Source: Planctomyces sp.
Lineage (GTDB): Bacteria; Planctomycetota; Planctomycetia; Planctomycetales; Planctomycetaceae
NCBI GenBank assembly: GCA_019636235.1
Contig: JAHBXW010000006.1
Span: 186,001-250,000, forward strand
Direction: 5' to 3'
DNA: 64,000 nt
The translations under genes were made by a program, and so were the position numbers. Below are positions 28,658 through 37,309 of the stretch, piece after piece. The first letter of the stretch is position 1, and each line of letters begins with the position of its first letter. The notes beneath the pieces are model-generated. The model searched no databases and was not told the DNA's origin. It saw only the letters and a list, made by a program, of their open reading frames with translations.

Positions 28658-29404
28658 ATGGAGTTTCAACCGCTGAAGATCGGCGAACTGGCGCGGCGCA
28701 CCGGCCTGACCGTGCGGACGCTGCACCACTACGACGCGATCGGTCTCGTTACGCCCTCGCAGCGGAGCCCCTCTGGGCATCGCCTGTACGGCGCGCGCGA
28801 CGTGATCCGGCTTCAACAGGCGCTGGCGCTCAAGCAGTTGGGGCTTCCGCTGGAACGGATCCGGGACAGGCTGGACGTCCCCCGGTTCTCCGCTCAGGAG
28901 CTGCTGGACGCCCAACTCAAGGCGGTGCGGGAGCGGATCGAATGCGAACGCCGATTGTGTCAGCGATTGGAATCGCTGGCGGCGGCGTTCCGGAATGCGG
29001 AGCCGGTCTCCGCGGAGTCGTTCCTGCCAGCGATCGAGGCCATGACCATGTTCGAAAAGCACTACACGCCGGAGCAGTTGGAAGCCTTGAGCCGCCGGGG
29101 CGCAGCCCTCGGCGAAGAGCGGATGGCGCAGGTTCCCGGAGACTGGGAACGATTGACGGCGGAGTTCCGCGCCGCGATGGAGGCCCGGCTCGATCCGGCG
29201 GATCCAAAGGTCCAGGCGCTGGCCGCGCGGCATGCCGCGCTGATCGAGGAATTCACCGGCGGCGATCCCGGGATTGCGGCGTCGCTGAAACGACTTTGGG
29301 AGGAGCAGGGCGCCGAACTGGCCAAGCGTTACGGGACGGACGCCGATCCGGCGCTCAGCGTCGATACGCAGCAGGCGCTGGCGGCGCAACAAAAGGCGAC
29401 CTGA
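28658..29404 (+). CDS. MerR-family regulator with TipAS-like C-terminal domain
   Basis: 248 residues. The MerR helix-turn-helix is at residues 6-75 (LKIGELARRTGLTVRTLHHY, GLVTPSQRSPSGHRLYG, with the wing and LKQLGLPLERI). A coiled dimer helix follows, then about 120 residues resembling the TipAS antibiotic-binding domain (YTPEQLEALSRRG and EFTGGDPGIAASLKRLWEEQG). Such proteins bind small molecules, often thiopeptide-like drugs, and twist their promoter DNA to activate it. The start is ATG 28658 after AGGGAAG. Its neighbour upstream is the TolC-type gene, so control of efflux is possible but unproven. Confidence 0.92.
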   Translation: MEFQPLKIGELARRTGLTVRTLHHYDAIGLVTPSQRSPSGHRLYGARDVIRLQQALALKQLGLPLERIRDRLDVPRFSAQELLDAQLKAVRERIECERRLCQRLESLAAAFRNAEPVSAESFLPAIEAMTMFEKHYTPEQLEALSRRGAALGEERMAQVPGDWERLTAEFRAAMEARLDPADPKVQALAARHAALIEEFTGGDPGIAASLKRLWEEQGAELAKRYGTDADPALSVDTQQALAAQQKAT

Positions 29405-29412
29405 ATGGAACG

Positions 29413-32394
29413 TCACTCCGGAAGCTGGAAGGCCTGGTCGGCGTCGTACAGGGCCTGGCGGCGAACGTACTCGGCCCTCTGCGCTCCATCGGTGGCGGCA
29501 ACGGCCTCCCGGTTCAGCTCCCGCGCCCGGGCGAAGTCGCCCTTGGCCGCGTGCACGACCGCGGAGGCCCCCTTCCCCTCGGGGCAGTTCGCCATCCGGC
29601 AATGCCACTCCGCGAATTCGAGATTGCGTTCAATCCCTGGCGCGGCGGCGTGGATCTCCCCCTGAATCGCATAAATCATCGGATCCGTTCCGTCCGCATC
29701 GGCTTTTTGCAGCAGATCCAAGGCGTCCTGGTAACGCCGCTGGAGGTAAGCCGCCTTCCCGCGCAGTCCATTGGAGCCGACCATCGGCCCCGGATCGGCG
29801 TCCGCTTCGTCCAGCAGCGCGAGCGCGTCCTCGACCCGGTGCTGCTTGAGGCGGACCTCAGCCAGCTTCAGCCGGGCGATGCCGTCCCGACGATCCGCCT
29901 GGAGGCGTCGTTCCCAGTAGGCTTCTCGAATGTCCAGTGGTTCCCTCGCTGACGGAGGGGGCGCCAGCGACATGCGGCGAATACGGATCGATTCGAAGGG
30001 CGCCTCCCAGTTCGCGGCAGCCTCCCCCGGCGCCGGAGGGGATCTCAGAAACTGGTCGACGGCCAGGAATTCTCCCGGCGCGCCCGTGACGAGGTGCTCG
30101 GCTTCGAACCAGACCGTGTCGGCCGCGACCTCGACGAACGCCGGCCACAGGCGAATCGTCATCGATTGCGGCTGCTGTTCGAGGGACTTGCTCCAGCCGT
30201 GAGTTTGCTGCCCTTTCGATACGCTGAGCTCGCAGAGCGTGTGCGCCGGTTCTTGGCGCTCCTTGCTCCGCCGCGTTGGGGCCAGCTTCCAGCTGAGGAT
30301 GTGCCGCCCGGTGAGCCCGGAATGAGCCACGGGCTGTTCCCAGCGAAAGCCCGCCTGAAAGGGACCGTCATCCGCGTTGAGCACGCGCGGCCGGGCTTCA
30401 ATCTCCAGCGGCGGAGAGAACGACCCCAGCAAACGTCCCTGCCCCAGCGTGCATTCGCGAACCATCCAGCTCGACGGCCCATGCAGCGGAGGTCGTTGGG
30501 CGACCAGGATCTCCCAACCATCGAATGGTTCGCTGAGCGGCAGGTCGATCCATTTCCCCTCGTTCAACGCCTGTTGAAACCGGATCGTCGCGAGGACGTT
30601 CGTCAGGTATCGTCGCCCCCAGACGTTGTCCGGGCGCGTCAGTGATTCCAGTTCCTCGGCGTCCTGCTGCAACTGATCCAGATCCACGCCGGGCGCGCCG
30701 CCCAGGCTCATGTTCACGCGGCGGCTGAAGTCGGCGATGCGATCCGGACCAATGTCCGCTGCCAGGGCGAGCTTCAACCGCAACAGGCGTCGTGAGTCGC
30801 TGAATGTCCCCGCCTCTTCCCAGGGGGCGTCCAAACCGGCCAGTTGGGCTTCGGCGACCGCCTCCGACGTCAGTCCGACCAGCTCCAGCAGCAGCGCGAG
30901 CTGCGCCCGCTGGAGCGGTCCGTCGCTGGGCAGCGAGGCCTCGGGATTCCGCATCCGGAACAGCTCCCGCAGTTCGAGAAATCGTTCAGCCGTCGTCCGC
31001 GCATCGTCCTTGTCGAGCAGCGTTTTCCGGCGTCGCAGGAGGTCCACCGCGAGCGCCGGGAGCTGCGTGTCGAACCGGCCCGTTTCGACGAGCGCCCGGG
31101 CCAGCCTCTGCGTGTCCTCCGCCAGCCCCGCCGATTCCAGCAGGCTGGCATAGGACTCATAGGCGCGCACCTCGTCGAACTGGGCGTTGATGGCCGCCTG
31201 AAACCAGTCGCCGGGCTTCGGATTGGATTGCATCGACTGCAGGATGCGCCGGGCAGCGCGCGTGTCCCGCTGCTGGGTCGCGGCCAGTTGAATCATGCTC
31301 GTGGCCGGTTGCGGCAAAGTGGGATCGAGCAGCCACGCGCGCATCAGCAGCTGGACGGCGCGTTCGTTGACGGTGAACTCCTCCCAGGCCTTGTTCCCCG
31401 TGTTGCCCCGGTGACGTCGATCGCTGTCGAGATCGGCTTCATACAGGCCGGCGTACAGACTCAGCAGCCAGGGATCGATGCCTTCACGCTGCAGCAGCAG
31501 CGCGATCAACAGGCCGCGGTCCGTCGGCACGGCGCGGTTCCAGAGCTCCCGCAGATGCTCGTGCAGCGCGGAACGCAGGGCGGGATCGGACGAATCCTGG
31601 TGCAGCCAGGCGGCGATCGCGATGGCGAGCGCCGGCCACCGTGAGGACTTCCCATTCGAGTTCAGCGCATGCTGGTGCAGCCAGCTGCGGACGTTCACCA
31701 ATGCGATCCGGGGATACTCGGAGTCCAACAGGGCCGGCAGCGCTTCCCCCAGAGCCGCCTCGAGCCCCACAGGATCGCGGTTCTGGAACTGGTAACGAAT
31801 GCGGGCGATGTAGGCGCGGAGCAGCGGGTCCGTCGATCCCGCAGCCTGCGCGACATCCGCCAGATCGAGGAGTTCCCTGCCGGAGGGCGCATCGTCGGTT
31901 CCCGCCGCGAACGCCAGATACTTCGTCAGGAACGCAAGTCCGGCCAAGCGGGCCTCCGGAGGATCCTGCGTCAACCGCTCGTAGGCCGCCCGCTCGCGGA
32001 GACGGTATTCGCGGTAGTCCTCTTGCACGCTGCGCAGCGTGCGGTTCGTGTCGCCGATGACAACGCCCGCCTTCGCGACGTTGGGCACGGCCGCGTACAG
32101 ACTCGAAATCGCCTCGCCTGTCGATGCCTGCGCCTTGGCGAACAGTTCGTCGGCGAAGGGCGTCGGGTCGGGCACCATTTCCAGGACCGGGCCGTCCTGA
32201 AAGTCCCAGCGCGCAAGCGGATCGTCCGGCTCCCGCAGCACGGGAGGCGGATTGTTCTGTTTCTCACGCGCCGCATTCCGCTGATTTTCGAGGCGCTGAC
32301 GGGCCAGCAGCGTGCCCGTCACCAGCAGGATGATGAACATGACGAATCGGCCGGGAGAATACGGCTTCGATTCCGACTTCGCATCGATACTCAT
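29413..32394 (-). CDS. Membrane-anchored TPR-like repeat protein of unknown function
   Basis: 993 residues, starting ATG 32394 with GAGGG a few bases before. A single N-terminal membrane helix (about 17-31, RFVMFIILLVTGTLL) anchors a large domain outside the cytoplasm. Residues about 60-600 are helical repeats of irregular TPR character, for example LLRAYIARIRYQFQNRDPVG and VQLLMRAWLLDPTLPQPATS. About 620-800 is beta-rich and may be a concanavalin-like or lectin fold (WEILVAQRPPLHGPSSWMV). The end returns to TPR units (IARLKLAEVRLKQHRVEDAL, AYLQRRYQDALDLLQKADAD). It is convergent with the MerR gene (9 bases). A scaffold role is plausible; I do not recognise the family. Confidence 0.75.
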   Translation of the reverse strand: MSIDAKSESKPYSPGRFVMFIILLVTGTLLARQRLENQRNAAREKQNNPPPVLREPDDPLARWDFQDGPVLEMVPDPTPFADELFAKAQASTGEAISSLYAAVPNVAKAGVVIGDTNRTLRSVQEDYREYRLRERAAYERLTQDPPEARLAGLAFLTKYLAFAAGTDDAPSGRELLDLADVAQAAGSTDPLLRAYIARIRYQFQNRDPVGLEAALGEALPALLDSEYPRIALVNVRSWLHQHALNSNGKSSRWPALAIAIAAWLHQDSSDPALRSALHEHLRELWNRAVPTDRGLLIALLLQREGIDPWLLSLYAGLYEADLDSDRRHRGNTGNKAWEEFTVNERAVQLLMRAWLLDPTLPQPATSMIQLAATQQRDTRAARRILQSMQSNPKPGDWFQAAINAQFDEVRAYESYASLLESAGLAEDTQRLARALVETGRFDTQLPALAVDLLRRRKTLLDKDDARTTAERFLELRELFRMRNPEASLPSDGPLQRAQLALLLELVGLTSEAVAEAQLAGLDAPWEEAGTFSDSRRLLRLKLALAADIGPDRIADFSRRVNMSLGGAPGVDLDQLQQDAEELESLTRPDNVWGRRYLTNVLATIRFQQALNEGKWIDLPLSEPFDGWEILVAQRPPLHGPSSWMVRECTLGQGRLLGSFSPPLEIEARPRVLNADDGPFQAGFRWEQPVAHSGLTGRHILSWKLAPTRRSKERQEPAHTLCELSVSKGQQTHGWSKSLEQQPQSMTIRLWPAFVEVAADTVWFEAEHLVTGAPGEFLAVDQFLRSPPAPGEAAANWEAPFESIRIRRMSLAPPPSAREPLDIREAYWERRLQADRRDGIARLKLAEVRLKQHRVEDALALLDEADADPGPMVGSNGLRGKAAYLQRRYQDALDLLQKADADGTDPMIYAIQGEIHAAAPGIERNLEFAEWHCRMANCPEGKGASAVVHAAKGDFARARELNREAVAATDGAQRAEYVRRQALYDADQAFQLPE

Positions 32395-32997
32395 GAGGCC
32401 CTCAACGTGTGAGTCATCGAGATGCGGTCATTCTGTCCCGGAGAAGCGCCGCGTGCAAAGGCCCGGGGCGAGGAACCCGTGAGGACGGCCAGTGCCCGGC
32501 GGCCATCCAGCGGCGCAAGAGACATCACTCCGCAGCCGCTCGCGCCTTTCCGAAACGGAACGTCTGCGGTCTGCTGACCATGCGCAACGGAACGTCCCTG
32601 CCGTTCCGGCGAACCCGGCAGGGGACCCGATCTCTCGATGAGGCAGCGAGAAAACCCGCGCGCCGCCTGCCGGCCGAAGCGTCGCCCGGCCAATCGACCG
32701 GTCCCACCGGACCTGCGGAACGGGCTGCGGACTGCGGTCGCGCGTTGGAAACGCCCTGTTCCGGGGCGCGGGACCGCGAGTCACGACGTTCACGCGTCGC
32801 GTTTTCCGCGACGACGCGAACTGCGCGATCGCCGCATTCTCCCGTTCGGCAAAGTCCGAGATCGCCGGTGGCATTCACCACGCACAGCGATATGATTGGC
32901 GCGGGCTCGGTCGAGTGCGTGGCAGGCGTGATCCGCCTCCGGACGTCAGGGATGCGACGGCGCACGTTTCATTGGTCTGGCGCGCAGCAATCCGTCC
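32395..32997. other. Long intergenic region between the repeat protein and purF
   Basis: 603 bases between divergent genes. I see no coding text. One imperfect 10-11 bp hairpin is present: CCCTGCCG (32596-32603) pairs with CGGCAGGG (32616-32623), extended by a GTCC/GGAC pairing with one bulge. The purF promoter candidate lies at the right end. The remainder shows nothing I can name. Confidence 0.6.
32868..32896 (+). promoter_or_regulatory. Candidate sigma-70-type promoter of purF
   Basis: GTGGCA (32868-32873) and TATGAT (32891-32896) with exactly 17 bases between them match four and five positions of the standard hexamers. This would give a leader of about 95 bases before the purF start. No PurR-type palindrome is evident. 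Confidence 0.4.
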
Positions 32998-34596
32998 ATG
33001 GCAGACTTGTTTCACGAGTGCGGCGTCGCGGCGATCTACCATCTCCCCGGCGACGAAAGCTCGCTTGCGCCGCTCCAGGGGCGAAACGCCGTCTCCCGGC
33101 TGATCCCCCGGCTGCTGCTCGACATCCAGAACCGCGGCCAGCTTGCCGCCGGAATGTCGTCGTACAGCCCCGATCGGAACCAGTTGGTCGACACACACCG
33201 CAACGTCGGCACGGTGGCGGAAGTCTTCCGGTTGAACCATCCGGCCAAAGCCGACGAGTTGATGCAGAAATACGAAGGCGTCGCGGCGATCGGCCACGTC
33301 CGCTACGCCACCTGCGGCAAGGACGACAAAAGCTACGCCCAGCCCTTCGAACGGCACCACATCGAAATGCGGAAGTGGTTCGCCTTCGGCTTCAACGGCC
33401 AGCTCGCCAACTACCGCGAACTCCGGCAGGAAATCCTCTCCCAGGGGAATTTCCATCTCGCCCGCGAGACCGACACCGAAACGCTGATGCATCTCATCAG
33501 CCAGGAAATCTCCAGTCAGACCGGGCCGCTGGACCTGCCGCTGCTGCTGAAGCAACTGGCGCGGAAACTGGACGGCGCGTACAACATCGTGTTCCTGAAC
33601 GCGCTGGGGGACATGTTCATCGCCCGCGATCCGCTGGGGCTGCGGCCGCTGTGTTTCGCCGTCGAGGACAACCTGTTCGCCGCGGCCAGTGAAAGCGTGG
33701 CGCTGGCGAACCTGGGCTTTGCTCCGGAACGCATCCGCAGCCTGCCGCCGGGGCATGCGATCATCATTCAGAACGGCCGGTTGTCGATGATCCAGTTCGC
33801 CGAGGCCCGGCGCCTCGCGCACTGCTTCTTCGAATGGATCTACTTCGCCAACGTCTGCAGCACGCTGGATGACCGCAGCGTGTACCTGACCCGCAAGGCC
33901 CTGGGAGAGGAGCTGGCCTCGCAGGAGCAGGTTCCGATCGACGACACGACAATCGTGGTCCCCGTGCCGGATACGGCCAAGGCCGCGGCCGACGCCATGG
34001 CTTACGCGCTGGGCGTGCCCTGCCTGGAGGGTCTGATCCGCAACCGCTACGTCGGCCGGACCTTCATTGAAGGGAACAACCGGGCGCAGAAGGCGAAGAC
34101 GAAATACACGCCCCTGCCGGAAGTGCTCCGCGGCCGGCGGGTGTTGCTCGTCGAGGACACGATCGTCCGCTCGACGACCATGAAGACGCTGATCTCCCAG
34201 TTGCGGCAGCGCGGCGGTGCCCGGGAAGTGCATGTGCGGGTCGCCTGTCCGCCGATCTTCGCCCCCTGCTTTTACGGGATCGACATGTCGAGCGTGTCGG
34301 AGCTGTTCGCGCCGCGCTACATGGACTCTCCGGAACTGACGCCGGAAATCGAGGCCCGCATGGCGGCGGACCTCGAAGCCGACTCGCTCCGCTACCTGCC
34401 GCTGAGCTCGGTGGCGCGGGCCATCGGCAAGCCCTCCGGCGACCTCTGCCAGGCCTGCCTCAACGGCGAATACCCGACCCCCGCCGGCCAGCAGCTGTAC
34501 CAGTTGTCGCTGTCGCAAGCCGAAGACGGCGAAGACTGCAGCGCGTCGCGAATCATTGAGCAGCTCAGCGAACCGATTGCGTCGGCCCGGACGTAA
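32998..34596 (+). CDS. purF: Amidophosphoribosyltransferase
   Basis: 532 residues. The glutaminase nucleophile is Cys8 after the short propeptide MADLFHE, followed by CGVAAIYHL. The Ntn glutamine-binding blocks include [13 protein letters not shown] and [14 protein letters not shown]. The phosphoribosyltransferase half has [13 protein letters not shown], the PRPP loop [15 protein letters not shown] and a late Cys pair [13 protein letters not shown], as in the Fe-S type PurF of Bacillus. It catalyses the first committed step of purine synthesis, PRPP plus glutamine to phosphoribosylamine. The start gives the correct propeptide; no good Shine-Dalgarno is seen. It stands alone. Confidence 0.95.
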   Translation: MADLFHECGVAAIYHLPGDESSLAPLQGRNAVSRLIPRLLLDIQNRGQLAAGMSSYSPDRNQLVDTHRNVGTVAEVFRLNHPAKADELMQKYEGVAAIGHVRYATCGKDDKSYAQPFERHHIEMRKWFAFGFNGQLANYRELRQEILSQGNFHLARETDTETLMHLISQEISSQTGPLDLPLLLKQLARKLDGAYNIVFLNALGDMFIARDPLGLRPLCFAVEDNLFAAASESVALANLGFAPERIRSLPPGHAIIIQNGRLSMIQFAEARRLAHCFFEWIYFANVCSTLDDRSVYLTRKALGEELASQEQVPIDDTTIVVPVPDTAKAAADAMAYALGVPCLEGLIRNRYVGRTFIEGNNRAQKAKTKYTPLPEVLRGRRVLLVEDTIVRSTTMKTLISQLRQRGGAREVHVRVACPPIFAPCFYGIDMSSVSELFAPRYMDSPELTPEIEARMAADLEADSLRYLPLSSVARAIGKPSGDLCQACLNGEYPTPAGQQLYQLSLSQAEDGEDCSASRIIEQLSEPIASART

Positions 34597-34638
34597 ACGC
34601 GGAGGTCGACCGCCGAGCGGTCCCTGGTCCAGGACGAC

Positions 34639-34971
34639 TCATGCGCCTGCGTCCGGCGCGCCACCGTCCGTGGATTCATCAGTGATCCACAGCGACAGCA
34701 GCACGATCCGCGCGCCGTCATAGAGGTACGACGCGCAGAGCGGGCCGCGAAACACATCCGGCATCGCGACGAAATAGATCGGCGGGTCCAGGTAGAGCTT
34801 CGCCGAAATCCGGATTCTTACGAAGCCTGGACCAACCCTGAAACGAAAGCCCGGACGCGAGGAAACTCGAGATCATCGACCTGCCGTGAGAACTCTTCGT
34901 CCTCAAAAACCTCAGGCAGGAATCCGCCGCACCTTTCGAGCGCCGGACAGGATCGACTTGGCTTTGGGCAT
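34639..34971 (-). pseudogene. Unresolved minus-strand coding remnants
   Basis: Reading from ATG 34971, the text MPKAKSILSGARKVRRI runs until a stop. One base on, another frame continues LPEVFEDEEFSRQVDDLEF and then ends. A third frame carries KLYLDPPIYFVAMPDVFRG and LYDGARIVLLSLWI with strong G/C third positions, stopping at 34639. Three protein-like stretches in three frames, on one strand and in order, suggest one or two genes broken by small indels. I do not recognise the family. The longest intact open frame here (34718-34984) does not look like protein in its second half. Sequencing error is an alternative cause. Confidence 0.35.
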
Positions 34972-34993
34972 GTCCGCAATGCACCGCTGACGA

Positions 34994-35237
34994 TCAGCGG
35001 GAGTGGCCGGGCGTCTGGAGATCAGAGACAGCTCGCACGAGGCGGCGCGGCGATGGACCACTCGTCAGCCTGAAATACTCCTGGCCGGTCATCGAAGCGC
35101 CGCGCTGCAGGAACGCCAGAAAGTCAGCGAAAAAGAGGAGCGTGCTCAACTTGGCTTCGCCATAACGCACATCGTCCTCGGACCGTCTCGAAAACGATCA
35201 ATTCAGCCAGTTTGCGATCGGATTGCTGGATCGACAT
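34994..35237 (-). pseudogene. Frameshifted, truncated Panacea (SocA-like) domain gene
   Basis: ATG 35237 opens MSIQQSDRKLAELIVFET. At about 35182 the frame breaks: skipping one base gives SEDDVRYGEAKLSTLLFFAD, then FLAFLQRGASMTGQEYFRL and TSGPSPRRLVRAV, ending at 34994. The blocks KLxxLLFFADF, G-x-x-x-TGxxYxRL and GPxPRRL are the core of the Panacea/DUF4065 family, whose members (SocA and PanA antitoxins) guard against partner toxins. The full family is about 150 residues or more; here only about 80 remain. Start codon, order and spacing fit a real gene lost by a single-base shift and a C-terminal cut. It starts 31 bases beyond the stop of the DUF4340 gene. Confidence 0.65.
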
Positions 35238-35267
35238 AAGTTCAGGCTATCCGCGGTCTTGGTGGAA

Positions 35268-37235
35268 TCAAGACGGATTGTCCTCGCCGCTGTTCACGGC
35301 AGGTTCCGTCGATTCCAGCGATCCTTCGACAGCGTCTCCCTCGGAACCTGCAGCCTCAGCCGCAGGCGCCTCCGTTGCGGGCGATTCATCCGTTGCCTCC
35401 GGCGTCCCATCGGGCAGCGGGTCATCTGTTGCGGGCGGGGCCGTCTCCTCTTCCGCGCCTGACTCCTGGAATCCCGGCAGATTCGACACCCCGTCCGGCA
35501 GGCCGCCCTCCGAGTCATCGGGGACAACCGGCTCGAGCAGATCTTCCGGCGCGACGCTGAGGTCCTCGAACACGTCCGCGGGAATCACGTAGTACCAGTC
35601 GGCGAACCGGTTGTTCAGCCGTTCGACGAGTTCCTGCCCCTTGCGGACCCGCTCGTCCCAGTCCTGTTTGCGGACGCGGTATTCGTCCAGCTCCTGTTCG
35701 TACGTCTTCAGCGCGGCCTCGTACTCAGCCTGCGGATCGGCTGCTGGCGGTTGCGCCGGCGTCACCGGAATGTCCGTTCCATCGGCCGGCGACTCGGTCG
35801 CTTCCCCTTCATTCGCGGGAGAATCGGCGGGAGCCTCCGCGGCATCCGCGTCCGATTGAGCCGCCGGGGCCTGGGACTCGACCGCAGTTTCGTCGCCCGC
35901 GTCGGCCGTCTCAGAGACCGTTTCAGGATCAGTCAGAGGCGCGTCCGCGGGCGGTCCGGCCAGGCTGGCGGCGCGGCCGTCGCCGATCGCTGACGTCCCC
36001 TCCGGCGGCGTCGGCTTCGCCGGCTCGACAGGCGCCTGGCCCAGCAGCCCCTCGTCGAACTGAACGGTGATGAAGACGTAACGATTCTCCTGCCGGTCGG
36101 GCGAGTCGCCGTCCGCCTTCGCGTCATCGGCCTCGGTCTTCGCATCGTCCGTTTCCCCAGCGGCGTCGGCGCCTTCCTCGGACGCACCGGCCTTGCCGCC
36201 GATCTCAATCTCGACGTCGCTGCCGGTGAAGACTTTGCCGAAGCGCAGGACGTACAGCGCGCCGTCGCTGGTGCCGGCGATGAAGTCGCCTTCGTTCGAG
36301 CGGAGCGCGCCCGTCGAATCGATGAAGTACCCCTTGCCCTGCATGTCGAGCTGATCGATCGGGCTGAGCCGCGCGTCGTCCTGCCCCTTGAGCTGCGCGC
36401 CGAGACCGGCCGGCTTGGGGCGCACGCCGACGATTTTCATGTTGCTCAACGACGACAGCATGGCGTTGACGACGCTGGTCTTCACCTTGCGGGACGGGTC
36501 GTCGAGCCCTTCCAGTTTCCAGTCGGCCGAGGCGGACTCCCGCTTCAGGACGCTGCGTTCGCCTTCGACAAGCACGCCCCGCCGGTCATCGATGCGGTAG
36601 CGGTCCAGCACCAGTTCCCGAAAGCTGCTGGACGTCGCCTCCAGCAGGTTGGGCGTGATCCAGTCGACGAACCTCGTGGACAGGTCGGGGCGGATTTCGG
36701 AGATGTAGACGCGATCGTCCCCCGGGCTGCGGACGTAATAGCGGTCCCCCTCGCCGGCCCTGTCGCCAATGATGTAGTCAGCCAGAACCTGGTCGCCGGC
36801 GGAGATCGTGATGCGGCTGCCAATGCCTTCAGTGCTGGTGTTGTCGCGGTTGAGAGGATCCAGCACTTTGAGCCGGGCGTGTGCATCGGCCGTCTGACTG
36901 GCGAGCTGCCCGCGGGTGACGCCGATCAGCGAGGCGGCGGTGCGGGCCAGGCGGTCCTTGCCGTCGGCGGGATAGTTGTGGTGCGAGGGGATCCGCCACA
37001 CGCCATCGCGGACGTCGACTGCGAAGGCATCGACGCGGGCCGTCTTGGCGTTGTAGGCGGCGACGCGCAGCGAGGTCGCCCGGGCCGGTTCGGTGAACTC
37101 CGGAAAGAACGGCTCGCCGACCTGGTCCGCAATCGCGGCGGCGCGCGGCTTCAGCGAATAGTGCGTCACCGCGGCGGCGCTCACCGAGCAGACTCCCGCC
37201 ACGAGAAACAGCAGCGTGCGATTCACCTGACTCAT
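35268..37235 (-). CDS. DUF4340 domain protein of a Gld-type ABC complex
   Basis: 655 residues. GAGGTGG lies just upstream, and its spacing favours the second of two adjacent ATGs (37235, MSQVNRTLLFLVAG) over 37238. One N-terminal membrane helix is followed by a DUF4340 fold: GVWRIPSHHNYPADGKDRLA, then DRYYVRSPGDDRVYISEIRPDLS, a second repeat around ADWKLEGLDDPSRKVKTSVV, and GALYVLRFGKVF. A strongly acidic insert and a long Ala/Pro/Glu/Asp-rich tail follow, with a helical piece in between (AEYEAALKTYEQELDEYRV). DUF4340 genes commonly follow GldG/ABC-2 genes. It is third in the minus-strand operon, 74 bases after the permease gene. Confidence 0.88.
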   Translation of the reverse strand: MSQVNRTLLFLVAGVCSVSAAAVTHYSLKPRAAAIADQVGEPFFPEFTEPARATSLRVAAYNAKTARVDAFAVDVRDGVWRIPSHHNYPADGKDRLARTAASLIGVTRGQLASQTADAHARLKVLDPLNRDNTSTEGIGSRITISAGDQVLADYIIGDRAGEGDRYYVRSPGDDRVYISEIRPDLSTRFVDWITPNLLEATSSSFRELVLDRYRIDDRRGVLVEGERSVLKRESASADWKLEGLDDPSRKVKTSVVNAMLSSLSNMKIVGVRPKPAGLGAQLKGQDDARLSPIDQLDMQGKGYFIDSTGALRSNEGDFIAGTSDGALYVLRFGKVFTGSDVEIEIGGKAGASEEGADAAGETDDAKTEADDAKADGDSPDRQENRYVFITVQFDEGLLGQAPVEPAKPTPPEGTSAIGDGRAASLAGPPADAPLTDPETVSETADAGDETAVESQAPAAQSDADAAEAPADSPANEGEATESPADGTDIPVTPAQPPAADPQAEYEAALKTYEQELDEYRVRKQDWDERVRKGQELVERLNNRFADWYYVIPADVFEDLSVAPEDLLEPVVPDDSEGGLPDGVSNLPGFQESGAEEETAPPATDDPLPDGTPEATDESPATEAPAAEAAGSEGDAVEGSLESTEPAVNSGEDNPS

Positions 37236-37309
37236 CATCCACCTCGATCGGCCCGCAACCATGTTCCCCCGCCGCGCCGCCCGCCGACTGGCGGCCGACG
37301 CGCACATCC

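Noticed and set aside
32428-32874. 148-residue minus-strand frame upstream of purF
   Set aside because: Arg/Pro/Ser-rich text with no family character and no ribosome-binding site; high GC keeps frames open by chance.
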